This document shows positions 1 to 14,879 of a DNA stretch of 64,000 nucleotides, piece after piece. The notes beneath the pieces are model-generated. The model saw only the letters and a list, made by a program, of their open reading frames with translations, was not told where the DNA came from and made no database searches. This DNA is from Circinella minor. Taxonomy: Eukaryota; Mucoromycota; Mucoromycetes; Mucorales; Lichtheimiaceae. The DNA lies in NCBI GenBank assembly GCA_016758965.1, contig JAEPRB010000009.1, positions 186,001-250,000 on the forward strand, written 5' to 3'. The translations under genes and the position numbers were made by a program. How positions within the stretch are numbered: the first letter of the stretch is position 1; each line of letters opens with the position of its first letter.

Positions 1-2982
<2,982 letters not shown>

Positions 2983-4521
2983 ATAAATAAATAAATAAAA
3001 AACAACAACAAAATAATAAATAATATAGTACCTACTTTTAGAATATCGTTTTAAATTTATACTTTTTAAATGTGTGGTAAAGTGACGCTTTATTTCTTTT
3101 GGATGCATAAAAACATTTCCCAAAATAGTTAAGATATTCTCCACAAATGATCGACAAGAAGGAAAATCTTAATACAAAGCGTATTTTAGTAAGATAAACG
3201 TAACCATATAAGTGGCTGCCTTAATTTTAGTTGCATAATGATTAAATTTGAAACTAGCATCGAAACAAGCCAAGAAATTGTTAATCTTTTTCTTAGATTT
3301 TACATCATTACGTTACTTGTTTTCGTTAATGTAATTTAACACCATTTAGTCCAAAAGATTGAGGAATTCCCTCTCCGCCTTCCCCCGCTCCCCTCCCCTT
3401 TACGTTACTCTACTTAAAAAAAAAAAAAAAAGATGTTTGATTACTTTTACTTTTTTGGAAACTTATTATGCACATTTGATATATTTTTATAAATAAAGAA
3501 TTTGTTTTCAATGTTCATTATTGATACCAATTATTTTATTAAAAAGAGAACGAATGAAAAAGAGAGTATTAAGTTAACAAAGAAATGATTAAATTCTCTT
3601 TGTCTGGACCTGTCTCCTCCCCTCTGAACCATTGACTTTTTTCAAAAACGTTTTTGACAATGTGTCCGTGCTTAAATTATAGCATATCGGGTAAATTAGC
3701 TAATATTATTTTAGTACGGTTTTCTTTTTTTTTTTTTTACCACCTTTCCCCCCTAAATAGTTTTAGTTTAGACAAGTTTGATTTAACCTGGCATTTAACA
3801 CGGCGTAAAAAAAAAAAAAAAAAAAAGAACCCAGTGTGTTTATAAAGTGATTTTTACAGTAAAAAAAAAAAAAAAAAAAGAAGCATCCATTTTTTTTTTA
3901 TATAAAATGGACCTTGGTTATTTATAAATTTTTATAAAGAATGAAAATAAATAAGGACCGCCAATTTACATTCTCTTTCGCCCCCGCCCCTTTTTATATT
4001 ACTTTTAAATGATTTTAATGAATGTAAAAATAAAAATAAAAATAAAAGGCAGTAAAAAAAAAAAAAAAATTAGTGTATAGCCCCATTCATGAAACTAAAT
4101 AGTTTCAAAGAAAAATGACGATCATTTTACTAGTTTTTCTCCCTAAAAAAAAGAAAATCATTTTTTTTTGGGGGGGGGCTCCTTTAATCAATCGCATATC
4201 AGCAAAAAATTATCTCAGTTATTCCTAAGTTATTTATCTCTACTAATTAGGTTAAAAAGGATCGAAATTTGCCAAGTTTAAACTAAAAAGTAATCTAGGT
4301 AACCCCTAAAACATGTGTGTCCCATCGAAACTAATTAGTTACCTTTACTCGCTCTTTTAAAAAAAAAATTGATATAAAAAGTTCTTGAAAGATTTTCAAT
4401 TTCTTTTTTTTTTTTCTTTTTGTTTTAATTATCTTTTTCTGGAAGTCATTGAGGATCGACAATTGCATATATATATAAACATAAACATATACGTATCATC
4501 CATACAAAACAAAATAACAAA
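2983..4521. other. Intergenic, no gene seen
   Basis: AT-rich spacer with many A and T runs of 8-20 nt and short pyrimidine tracts. No reading frame here has domain-like composition. The last 150 bases before 4522 are T-rich and CA-rich and probably hold the promoter and 5' leader of the secreted-protein gene. Confidence 0.6.
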
Positions 4522-5160
4522 ATGGTTATCAATACAACAACATCGACGATGACGACGACTCTATTATTATTTTTATTTATCATCCTTATTCAAAATGTAT
4601 TCGCTATCCCTGTTCAAACCAATGTCCCTATCGATCGTTTAGCACAACTTATTACATCTCATTATCAATATGAACATTTTGACCCTTTAATTAACGACTA
4701 TTCAAATGCATTGGCAAAACAATTACAATTTCACGATATTCATATTGCACCTGATGTAGAAGATCCACCTACTTTGGAAGCACAAGTAATTCAAGCTATT
4801 CAATCTCATGTTGAAAATAAACTTTTATCAAGTGCACAACCATTACCTTCTATGCGTGATATTATTGCTAAACATTGTCCACCTATCGATCAAGAAGAAG
4901 GCATGGTTCAAGCATCTTGTTTAACACGATCAGCTGAACAATTATCTACTGAATTGGATCAATTTGTAGAAGAATATTGGAAAACATGGATTTTAGAAAA
5001 AACAGATGATGCCGTTTTATCTGTTAGAAAATTAGATGATCATTTAGTCTCATTAAAAGTTGGAAGAGCAAAAGAAACTGAAATGTCATCTACTATACAA
5101 CAAGAATCTCCTTGTGAATTTCATTATTTTACAAGATTTATTGGTTTGGCACTTGCATAA
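4522..5160 (+). CDS. Small secreted protein, function unknown
   Basis: A single-exon gene of 212 residues. Residues 1-28 form a classical signal peptide: a short polar threonine-rich start, a hydrophobic core LLLFLFIILIQNVFA, and a likely cleavage after AIP or VFA. The mature part is about 185 residues, mostly helical in composition, with three cysteines (CPPIDQEE, ASCLTR, SPCEF) and no transmembrane segment, so export is expected. The start is the first ATG after an A-rich leader (AACAAAATGG), a good fungal start context. I do not recognise the family. It could be a lineage-specific secreted protein; nothing in it points to an enzyme. Confidence 0.75.
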   Translation: MVINTTTSTMTTTLLLFLFIILIQNVFAIPVQTNVPIDRLAQLITSHYQYEHFDPLINDYSNALAKQLQFHDIHIAPDVEDPPTLEAQVIQAIQSHVENKLLSSAQPLPSMRDIIAKHCPPIDQEEGMVQASCLTRSAEQLSTELDQFVEEYWKTWILEKTDDAVLSVRKLDDHLVSLKVGRAKETEMSSTIQQESPCEFHYFTRFIGLALA

Positions 5161-5956
5161 AAGAAAAACACACATATCCATTTTGTAAGGGAAAAAAAAA
5201 AAAGGGAAACCTGTAAATAGCATCATCATCAACCCTTTTTTTTTCAATTCTCCAAAAACAGAAATTATCTTTTCGTTTCATACCCCTCCTTCCTTTTCCT
5301 TTCTCCACATATACACACACACACACACATACATACACAGAAAACAATGTATAAATTCATATAACTCACTCACACACACAGACAAAAATTCCCTCATTTC
5401 ATATTATCTTTTCATGATAATCGTACTTGTATTAAAAAGAAAAAAAAAAGAACGCCCATCCTTTACCCAAATAAACAAAAAATAAAAAAGAAAATAGAAC
5501 CATTTGTACAGTATTATTATAAACACTTAGTTCTTTTATAATTAGGGCTAGTACAACAAAAAGAACGTGCATGGCGGACTTTTTTTTTTTTTTTATCATC
5601 GTCGAGTCAGTTAGTACAAGTGGCATAGAAATTGATATAAAATACAAAAAAAAATGTAATATAAATAAACAGAACCAAATGTATAAAAAACAAAAGAATA
5701 ACTTATAAAAAGAATTAACAATCTCAGGACTCCTAATAATAATCGATATATAATTATAATAAGAACAAGGTCATCATAAAAAAGTATTTATTAATATGTG
5801 GATTTTATATTTGGTATAAAAATGACCGATTAAATGTTTGATTTAGTTTTCATATTATTAGTAAAGCATTTGTTTTGACCGTAATAAATTTTTATGTTTT
5901 GAAAAAAAAAATGCTTTGACATAGTTCTTTTTATTCATAATTAATATCTCTTATTA

Positions 5957-6111
5957 GGGGGTTTCAAAAATGAATTTTTTTCGCAGTTTTCGTGAAATCT
6001 GCGAAATTGAAATCTGCGTCTCTTGAGACGCAGTTTATACTTCTTGAAGTCTACGAAATCTGCGAAATTTTGCAGATTTCAAAAAATTAATTTTTCATTT
6101 TTGAAACCCCC
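5957..6111. mobile_element. Tc1/mariner-type MITE, 155 bp
   Basis: Terminal inverted repeats GGGGGTTTCAAAAATGA and TCATTTTTGAAACCCCC match perfectly over 17 nt and are flanked on both sides by TA, the target-site duplication made by Tc1/mariner transposases. The interior has several copies of a GAAATCTGCGAAATT-like motif and a perfect palindrome CTGCGTCTC-TT-GAGACGCAG (6014-6033). It has no coding capacity, so it is non-autonomous. Structure is seen directly; the superfamily is inferred from the TA duplication. Confidence 0.75.
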
Positions 6112-6647
6112 TATTTAACATATTTTTTTCCCTGGGATTTGTCATGTTAGCCAGACCCGGTTCTATGGACCCAACAGGATGATATAAGACAGATATAGTT
6201 ATGCACCATTAGAACATAATATTTAGACTAAATTACTGTTATTATTAAAAAGATCCTTTTAATCTAATGATAATTTCTTCATCAGTGCAATCCCCGCTAA
6301 ATCAACCAGGAGATCCAAGGTCGTTTTCCCACTAGGCTAAAACTCGACAAACAAATTTTTCTTCATACATTGCACTACTGTAAGATAATTGCATTCCTTT
6401 GAACTCCCCACTTTTTCAATTACATTTGTAGGGCTTCTATCTGCTGTTTTATGTCCACAGGCAGTTTGACTCGTTGTCGTTGGTAATTTTAACATCCTTC
6501 CACTTTAAATGAACGTGTGTAGATATATACAGTTGTGATAAAACACCTAATCATAAGTCACGTTTGGGGTACAGGAACAAAAACAATGCATTGATTTTTG
6601 TTATCATTTTTGTTTTGCCTTTTTGGGATGGTTTCATCAACCTCCGT

Positions 6648-6700
6648 GGCGGTCTCCAAAGTAGTTAAAAAGTAGGGAAATCAGAGCCTTAGAGACCGCC
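6648..6700. repeat. GC-rich hairpin upstream of KDZ remnant
   Basis: GGCGGTCTCCAA at 6648 pairs with the GAGACCGCC block ending at 6700 (12-nt stem, one mismatch), followed by a second small GC-rich repeat (CCGGCATTGGCCGG). It lies about 160 nt before the first transposase-like exon. It could be a remnant of that element's end or promoter; no matching copy was found on the 3' side. Confidence 0.4.
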
Positions 6701-6860
6701 GGCATTGGCCGGAGATGGCAGGACAATATGGTCTTTTTGCTTTTCTGACTGTTTGCTGAACAAAAAGTTTTTATTGCTGTAGTTTAATAATAAATAAGAG
6801 TAAATAAAAAACACATTGTATTTAAAACATTTAAATAATTGAAATTCTTTATTACGCACC

Positions 6861-9253
6861 ATGGGAAAGAAAACGCGCTCAATCATTAAACGCATTAATG
6901 AACCTGGAATGAGGGTCGTCAGCGCCACAGGAAGATCTAAAGAATTCAAAACTCCAAAAATAAAACGATCTAGAAAATCTGTAATGCAGCGATCCATAAT
7001 AGCCGCAAATAAAGAAGCTAGATTGTTATCATCTTCATCGGCTCCAGTATCAACTGAGCAAGCTAACTCTTCTGCTCGAGTGACAAATGAAGATGACTTT
7101 AACTTCGGGTATGATGACGATTATGACGACGATTACGCTGCAGACCAATATGAAGGCGATAATAACAATCATAATTACATAATGGAGAACACCTTTCACC
7201 CTCCCCACCCTACCAATACACCATCACGTCTCGTATCCTTATCCACTTGGGCTGAGCGCGAGGATATTGAATGGGCAAATTTGTTTCCACAACTGTGGAA
7301 AGCATATTTACGTGGACTGAGTCTTCACCCTATTGATACCACCAAGTTGGATCTTGTCCAGACAAGAAGGTGTAATTGTGAAGTCATGGATACTAATAAA
7401 GTTACCTGTGTCTTTAAGCGTGGTTAGTGAAAATTATATATACATATACATCAACCCAATAAGAATTTCGTACTAAAATTTCGTAAAAGGTATCAAACAT
7501 GATATCCATGTTTCTTCTTGCAAAACATGTGAGGGGCTTTTTCTTTGCCACTCATCCTTATGGAATCACATATGCTACCTTCATCTCCTACAAAACTCAA
7601 AGTAGCAGTTCATATCAATGTCATGGAATCATACATTCGCCAGCAATCCTTGCAGCATCAATCTGTTACAAGCATTGCAAAGGTGGTTGCAAAGGAATTT
7701 CCCCCGGACGGTAATATTTTTAAGACTACAGAAGGGATCAAAGAACATTTTCTAAGTATAATAAAAATATTTCTTAATATAGGGTTCCTAGCTCTTTTAA
7801 AAGCATCCTTACGAAAACTCTTCCAATTTATGCAAAAATGAAAATGGTTATTGAAGGCCATTTAGAAATTGCATATAATTTAATCAAAAGTGACATCTGC
7901 CCTGCATGCATGTATCAGGTACATATCCTTATTTATAGCTCTATCCATTTTTTCTTGTTCACTCACTCAAGAACCTTTCATAGAACCTCAATGATTGCTT
8001 CATCACATCTTTGTGTATCGCCCTTGACGGTAACTTTTCTTTGCACAGGCTTGAGCGGACAGCGAAAAGGGAACGCAAGAGGATTGAACGAGACTGGTGT
8101 ATTTGGATCCACCTGTGCTCGCCATGGATTCCCTCTCTTCTTTATGAGTATGCACGGTGGAGAATCGTAAGTGTTTCAAAAATATACTCCATTATTATGT
8201 ATTACCTTACTAAAAGTTTGCTTTATCAAAGCTATGTATATCCATTAAGCATCTACATCAATCAAATAAAGCAACGGTATGGTACAAACCTTGCCGTTTT
8301 TTTTTATGATGTAGCGTGCCAACTTAAACCAAGCCTCATCCAAGTAAGTTACTTTAATTATTCATACAAAATCCATTGGTTACTTAAAAATAAACTCACT
8401 GTTTCTAATCATCTGTCTAGACATTTGAAGATTTGAAGGACGTTCCAATGGCAGTGCCTGTATTCCATGCGTATAGTCATGGTGCTGTTTGTCAAAGCAG
8501 CTTACCATCCTCGACTATTACCATTTGGATTAACAGATGCAGAGTGGCTTGAGAGGCTTTGGGCAGCAACTGGATCTTTTTAGTCCACAGACAAAGCATT
8601 CAGGGCCTAACAAGCGCAAATTGACGTTGACCTGCGCATTCAATGCATTGAAAGATGAAAAGGTTGAAAATATTGGTAAGTTTCTCAAAAGTGCATTTTA
8701 GCTAGTTGTTTTCTTTAAGTTTTGAAACACATTAGTAAATATAACTTTATATGAATATAGGACGAGTTTTAAAAACCAAATTTTCTCGTGCCAATATTGT
8801 AAAAAATGAAGCAGAAAAGGCGCTTGAAAACTACAGTATGGACAGATTGAAGGGAACTGTGGGAGGATTTTTTTTAAGTAGTAGACAAGCAGAAATTCCC
8901 TCTCAAGACAGCAATTTTAACGAAACAAAGGAGACTCTCCGAAATGCTGTGAGTTGGCACAGGAAACAGGGTCATTGTCCTTCCAATAGTTTTTGGATTG
9001 TTGTCATGAATACTTCACAAGTTGAAAAAGGTGGGAAAACAAAAAAGAAAAATAATATGTATTGCACAACATATAGTGAAACTAAACTACTATTTTTTTT
9101 TTTCTTATTTTATAAGCTATTCGCGAAAGTTTATTAGAAAATCATGAGAAACCTACCATAGCTAATTTTGTTGTAATACATTTCAACTTTAATAAACAAT
9201 ACACATCTTCTGAAAAAGAAGCTGTCCATTTTTGGCCAAATATAATTGCGTGA
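6861..9253 (+). pseudogene. KDZ (Kyakuja-Dileera-Zisupton) transposase, decayed
   Basis: Blocks occur in the order of a fungal CxC-plus-KDZ transposase: a basic, acidic N-terminus (6861-7427) ending in a cysteine motif; HMLPSSPTKLKVAVHINVMESY (7572 on); IKSDICPACMYQ just before 7919; CIALDGNFSLHRL (8011), the catalytic DGN region; NETGVFGSTCARHGFPLFF (about 8080); YGTNLAVFFYDVACQ (about 8277); HAYSHGAVCQ; HPRLLPFGLTDAEWLERLWAATG (about 8508); and a C-terminal helical exon from 8751. Several introns look normal (7919-7983, 8344-8420). The reading frame breaks at least four times, near 7535, 8075, 8495 and 8580, two of them at T runs. No full-length protein is possible without corrections, so this is a dead copy or one damaged by indels. 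Terminal repeats were not identified. Confidence 0.8.
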
Positions 9254-9293
9254 CCAACAAGCAAATAAATTGGCACGGCTAAAGTGAATGAGG

Positions 9294-9976
9294 CAGGGTG
9301 TTGGCAGTTTCCGACCTGGCGGAAACTATGGTTTATAGGGTTTCCACTGTTGGAAACTTTGAAAATATATAACATTATAGAGTTGCCATCAGTAAACAAA
9401 ATATAATATGGTACATGCTATTAAATAAAAGTAACTTGGTCTATTTATATTTTTTATGCATTATATCTGTTACTATTATTATTATCATTATAACGTTATA
9501 ATATATGGTCCACAACAAGAACAATGGAACTATAATAGTATAATAGCATAGAAATGAAAACAATAATACACACTAGTTTTGCATTGATATATAGATACTG
9601 CGCAAGCAAATAATAGCTTCAACATAAATATTGCACGTTGTTCAAGTATATTGGTTTCACAGGTTAAAGCCCGACATCGACTGTCAATGCATAAGAGCTA
9701 AATTTATACAGAGCAGTATGATAGGATTTTTTTATCTAGACTTCAGAGATAACAATGAGACTCACTCAGCAAAAGTAAAATAGACATTGAAATATCTTTT
9801 GTTTTTATTAATATATACTCTCTCGCTCTCTCTCTCTCTCTTTTTTTTTTTATTATTATTATTATATTAATAAAACTTTTCATTTTTATAATTCCTTAAA
9901 CATATTATATTAATTAGGTGAAAAAGGTTTCCGCCATAGGTTTCCGCTTTTTCCGCCAGTCGGGAACCCAACACTG
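9294..9976. mobile_element. hAT-like non-autonomous element, about 683 bp
   Basis: The ends are imperfect inverted repeats: CAGGGTGTTGGCAGTTTCC at the left, and at the right a block ending CCCAACACTG whose reverse complement starts CAGTGTTGGGTTCCCG; both continue into CTGGCGGAAA. TTTCCGCC-like motifs repeat just inside both ends. The interior is AT-rich and non-coding. Ends beginning with CAG are typical of hAT elements, but I could not find a clean 8-bp target duplication, so the superfamily is tentative. Confidence 0.5.
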
Positions 9977-9979
9977 GCC

Positions 9980-10726
9980 CATGAAGCATAAGAGAGAAGG
10001 AAAGTTCTTTTTCTTTCTCTCTCCTAGAAAATTCTCAAATAAATCTTTGCAACGGACGAGTTTTTTTCTACTCTCTAATACAATAAAATATACAAAATTC
10101 TAATGGACTAAAGGGATTATTTAATGGGGAGTTCATGATTGCGTGTGTGGAGATGAAAATTCTACTGATGTTTGTGATGCCCAAGAACATTGTCGACAAA
10201 CCGAACCATTAATAAGGAATCTACCATTAGTCGAACTACTGTCATTAAATCCAGCGCTATAGAATCAAGTTTATGTGAAGTGATAAGTATGTCTTCAAAA
10301 GTGTTATTTGTAGTAGTTGTAACCTAATTTAGTGGTTAACAGATCCAAATTCTATTATGTACAGTATTTCAAATATTTACAAATAGCAGCAGCCGCAGCA
10401 ATAATAATCTACTTAACAACATGTGTCATATGTGACAGCATTGAATGTAAAGGGAATAACAAGAAAGCAAAGTGAAATAATGTTTGTGGCAAAATCGACT
10501 GTAGAGAACAAAAATGACAACAAAATGCATCTCGAGCATATTCGGTACGTATAACAAATAGTTAGCTATTATCGATATTTTTTTTTCAAAAGTTATAAGT
10601 TCCAATCCATATATAAAATATAATTGTCATTTTTACAATAGAATAATCTCTCTTTCGCTTCGCTACTGAAGTCATTTCCTAATTGTGAACAATTAATTCT
10701 TTTGGTTTATACATGGTATCCGGACC
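9980..10726. repeat. Dispersed repeat, copy A
   Basis: From about 10139 to 10726 this is nearly identical to 28565-29151, and weaker similarity (shared AAGCATAAGAG and AATTCTAATGGA blocks) extends left to about 9980. Both copies end at the same point, ATACATGGTATCCGG, after which the sequences are unrelated. Both contain a short open reading piece beginning near GATTGCGTGT, AG-rich stretches and a TTCGCTTCGCTACTGAAG block. Function unknown; it behaves like a transposable element or a conserved end of one. Confidence 0.8.
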
Positions 10727-12574
10727 ACCTTTTCTTCTTCTTTTCTTTTGGAGTGCCAAAAGCGACTCTTATGAACTAACGCTCGAAATGAAAGAAGAAT
10801 ATAAAAAAGCATTCGATGCGTTAGATAATAATAAAAAATGGGTTTTAGATGATGGAAGGAAAGTAGAAGATGCAATGTATGCATACGGAGCTAATTGTAT
10901 ATATGAACAGTAAGGATATAAACATCTCCCCCCCCCTTTTTTTTTTTTTTTGATTTGAGACTATTCTCTTGATATTGAGAGCTTCTAACTGATTTAAAAT
11001 AATTATATTTAGCCCCGTTCATTCATTTATTCTTGACACCAGAGACAAGTGTTGGGAATCCGTATTTACTCCTTCACAACTTGAACAAATCGACTCAGGC
11101 AAGAAGGCGCTATGTGAATATAGTGAGTCGTGCAAAAATATATTTTCTGCATTGTCACAAACTATCATCGATGCCAATAAACGGGTACCACCAGCCTCAT
11201 CATCATCATCCTCTGCAGGAGTAGAAACAACAACAACAACGACAATCATAGGAGACGGAAAGGAGGAAGAAGGAAGAAAGTCATCATATCTTAAGTTGGC
11301 TATTAAAGAAGAAGATTTGATCAGTAAATTGTGGAAGAGACTTGCAGAACTTGGTATGATCAATCCCTGTCAAGATTACGACTTACACTGGTTACAAAGA
11401 ACCATGAACTACATTCTTGATTTATACAGGTTTAGAGTACTAGATTGTGTTATAGACTCGTCCTGTCTATAGTGTGACCTTTTAACCAGGACAATAAATG
11501 GTACACAGTGGAAAAAGAGGCTATTCCCTTTTTTTTTATACTGCTGAACTGGTTTGTGTAACTCAAGTAACCCTGAGTTCGCTTTTACCAACGTCTGCCT
11601 GTAACAAGATTTAGTCAAGAAAAATGGTTCAGAGATGGACTTTGTGAATCGCATTTGGACCTTGCTTGATAGTGTTTTTGATGATAGGATGATTGAAACA
11701 ACAAGGTAATAAATTCATTTAATTGGAGTCATATTCTACCAACCAACACATTTTTTATTTACAAAGTTTAGTACATTATTGACACAGGGACAATGGATTG
11801 GTACCAGCCACTTTAGGGATAACGAAGAACGGGCATCAGCTGCAATGAGCCCTATTGCAGCAAAGGTGCCCGTCGATTAGGCCTGATCTTGTATCGTTTG
11901 AAAATGGTGTCGAATACGGAGTAGCAGGGTGTGGAAAAGGAGATTGTGAAGAAATTGGGAAAGAAGGGGATTGTGGAGACAAGTTTACATTGTCCCAAAC
12001 TAATGAAAAGTATGTTTTTGCATACAATGTCAAAATGTGACAACAACGAAAATGTGACCCGGCCATTTATACGCGTGGCTGGGTTTAGCCAATTCAGTAA
12101 GTTATTGAATGATTTAATGTATATCATTTATCTCTTGCTGATTATGTTCTTTTTTTCTCTTTTTTTTTTCTTTTGCGTTTGGAATTAGGCCTTCGCATGA
12201 AAGTTTTGGTTATGGACAATCCTGACGGATATGTATGCAGAATACGATCAACATCTCCATATAAAATATCAACCAATCCCTCACATATGTCATCCGGTCT
12301 CTTTCCTATACTAAAACTAACACTTAAATCCAAGGTAGATTATACATTTATTGTTTTGTATGCATAGCAAAAACTTGATACTTATCCAATCTGCTCTATT
12401 TAATTTTAATAGTTGACCGTACAATCCTCTATTAAACCGATTCATGATTATCTCGCTTGTAAAGATAATGATGATGAACCCGATGTACAAAACTACAGGA
12501 AAGAAAACAAGACCCCATTATTACTTCCACAACTACAAAAATCACCTAACAAAAAATTAAAAACATCACTTTAA
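10713..12574 (+). pseudogene. Member of a lineage-expanded uncharacterised protein family, broken
   Basis: Coding blocks in order: KKWVLDDGRKVEDAMYAYG (first exon, to 10909), HSFILDTRDKCWESVFTPSQ (from 11013), a helical stretch to 11429, NGSEMDFVNRIWTLLDSVFDD (about 11618-11705), RPDLVSFENGVEYGVAGCGK (about 11880), HCPKLMKSMF (about 11980), GLRMKVLVMDNPDGYVCRI (from 12189) and a C-terminal exon 12413-12574. The order resembles a large family of uncharacterised proteins known to me from Mucorales genomes. Normal-looking introns sit at 10910-11012 and 12335-12412. Frames disagree around 11430-11620, 11840-11880 and 11930, and no splice choice I tried repairs them. The first 14 nt of the apparent ORF belong to the upstream dispersed repeat, so the true start is probably lost. 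Confidence 0.6.
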
Positions 12575-12586
12575 TAATAATAAGTA

Positions 12587-12650
12587 GAACCCCGTTTTTT
12601 GCATACCTTTTGGCCGAAATCCCACCTGTGCAAAAAACGGGGGTCAACTG
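12587..12650. mobile_element. pogo-like palindromic fragment
   Basis: ACCCCGTTTTTTGCA at 12589 pairs with TGCAAAAAACGGGGGT at 12629, giving a stem of about 15 bp. The right end reads outward as CAGTTGACCCCCG, similar to pogo/Tc1-type ends, and TA lies next to both ends. It is about 65 bp long with no coding capacity, so it is a MITE or a collapsed element remnant. Confidence 0.45.
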
Positions 12651-14879
12651 TAATACCAGTAAATCATCTAACAATTTTTTTAACACATGTATATCATTAT
12701 CTTTTTACCTATGAAACCCCTTTTGTTTATAATTCAACATTTTTTTTACCCCATTCTTAAACATTTTTACTTAAGCAAATTATTTCTTTTATATCAATTA
12801 CAATACAATTTTTTTTTTTTTTTTTTACAGACATCATCACAACTAAATTAACCTAATTTTCTATTTGTGACAAGTCAATCTTCAAACTATTACTTTGTCT
12901 TTATATTGGAGTATGATTTAATCCAATAAATGAAATTAACCCTTTAAAAGTATCCGGTTTATTTCCCTATGCGTAAACAAAATTGTTTATTTATTTATTT
13001 TTAATTTGATAATGATATTATTTTTGAGCAACACTGTCCAGAAAAAAACAAAAGATGGTAATTTATGTACATATGTTACTATATTGAACTATCCATTGGA
13101 CAATAATATAACGTATAACAAAATTATTTCATATCAGAAATGCTTTTGTTATTATTGCCCCTATGCGAAGAAAAAAAATGGTTGGTTTAGTTCCCTTGAT
13201 CAACTTACTCAGTAGTCTATTACGCACACTACACGTTTGCTAATGAGAAAATAAAAAAAAAAATTAAATCACATGAAAAAAGTGCATTTTCAATGACGGT
13301 CCTTGATTGAATCACTTGAACTCTTATTAGCTGGAATATCAAAAGTATCTCGTTTGAAATCGACTACGTACGTAGAACAATTCCATTTCTGTTCTCATAG
13401 AACTTGATTCTCTTGTTGTTGATATGTACCAGTGTATATTGAACGTCATTCCCGAAATAAGCTCTGAAAATTTTTATTTATACGCTCATTCATTCCATTA
13501 AAACGCAAATTAAAATTCTTACTTTATGCAGTTAACTCATGTTACCTATTTATCACATGTTAACCACCTACGTATTCTTGTTTATTATGAATTTGAAAAG
13601 TAAATGGAGCCTATGCAAAGTCATCGTCGATCACTATTTTTTTTTTTTTTTTTTACCAATTGTAAGAGGTCCCAGGATAGACTACTACAACAATGACGGG
13701 ATAGGTTCAGCAACGTTTATTTACCTCGCCTTATTCAATGCGATCGACACTATCGAGAAAACGTATGTATATTTCCTATAATAATGGACTAAATGCTTTC
13801 TAATGAATTCTGACTTTTGATGATTAGGATGAAATGAACTTTTACTTCTTCTTACGTACGTACGAATGCATCAGGTCTATACTACTACGAAAAAAGTCGT
13901 GTTTCTCCCTGGTTGAATAATTAGTCCCGCGTAAAAAAATATTTGTTTTATTTCACAGGGTCACCTAAAACTTGAATTAATAAAGTGGATCATCAAAAGT
14001 ATCCATTCTAGAAATCAATGTCATTGATGCAAGATAGATCATCAATAGGCTGGTTGGGGAGGAGTTTTTGAATCCTATATATAAAACAAAGTAGGTTAAA
14101 AAAATACATACGTATTTCAAAAAAAAAATATTTTTTTAATTTAGTACATTCATATAAATATATTGACAAAAAAATGAAGAGATGCCAAATTATTACAGAC
14201 GAAAAACTTCATCATCGTAACGACTCGTAACCTTTGATAATGGGGGTCATTGCTTAATTATCTTGGGATTTATCGTAGTTTCCAATGATGGGTGGACTTG
14301 TATCATTTATAAGCTGATCACTACTTCTTTTCGAATATTGACTATTTAAAATCCCACACATGTGGTCTGTCAAGGCATTTTTGAAAGCGTATTTGTAATG
14401 GTATAAGACCGTTACTACGATAAATATTCAATTATAACTGGCACATCAGGCATAAAGAAAAAACACTAAAAGATCTACTAGTAGTGTGAGTACAATGATG
14501 TGGGAAAATAGAATAGAACACAGTAGATATAGGGACCCAAATTCAAAAGGGAGGGGAGAGAGAGCTGTCAAACGGGGAATTGATTTATCCGATCAAAAGA
14601 ATAATTTTAATGTCAGATAACTAATGCAAAATAAAAGTATTATTAAAAAAATGATTGGCTTAAAAAAACTTAATTCCGGTTTGCTGCATAACTTTTTTTA
14701 ATCCCGATCAAAAATGTTGATATATATACCTTTCCCCTCCCCCCCCAAAAGAACAGAAACGTAAGAATACGTAAGCAATTATTAATCATTCCCAAACATT
14801 TTTCATATATAAAAATAAAAAACTACTATTCCTTTTTTTTTTTCTTTCTTTTTTTTTTTTTTTTCATAAGAAAATAATC
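12651..14879. other. Intergenic, no confident gene
   Basis: Mostly AT-rich with homopolymer runs. A short open piece around 13665-13760 (reading IDYYNNDGIGSATFIYLALFN) has protein-like composition and might be a decayed exon, but it has no partner exons. The final 120 nt (pyrimidine and T runs) form the leader of the methyltransferase gene. Confidence 0.5.

Larger units (their letters stand above)
5161..6860. other. Intergenic with MITE and hairpin
   Basis: No gene seen. The stretch holds A/T runs, a (CA)n tract near 5311, the MITE at 5957-6111 and the hairpin at 6648-6700. Short open frames here overlap simple repeats and look accidental. Confidence 0.55.

Noticed and set aside
9294..9976. 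8-bp target duplication around the hAT-like element
   Set aside because: Flanks GAATGAGG and GCCCATGA do not match well enough to claim one.
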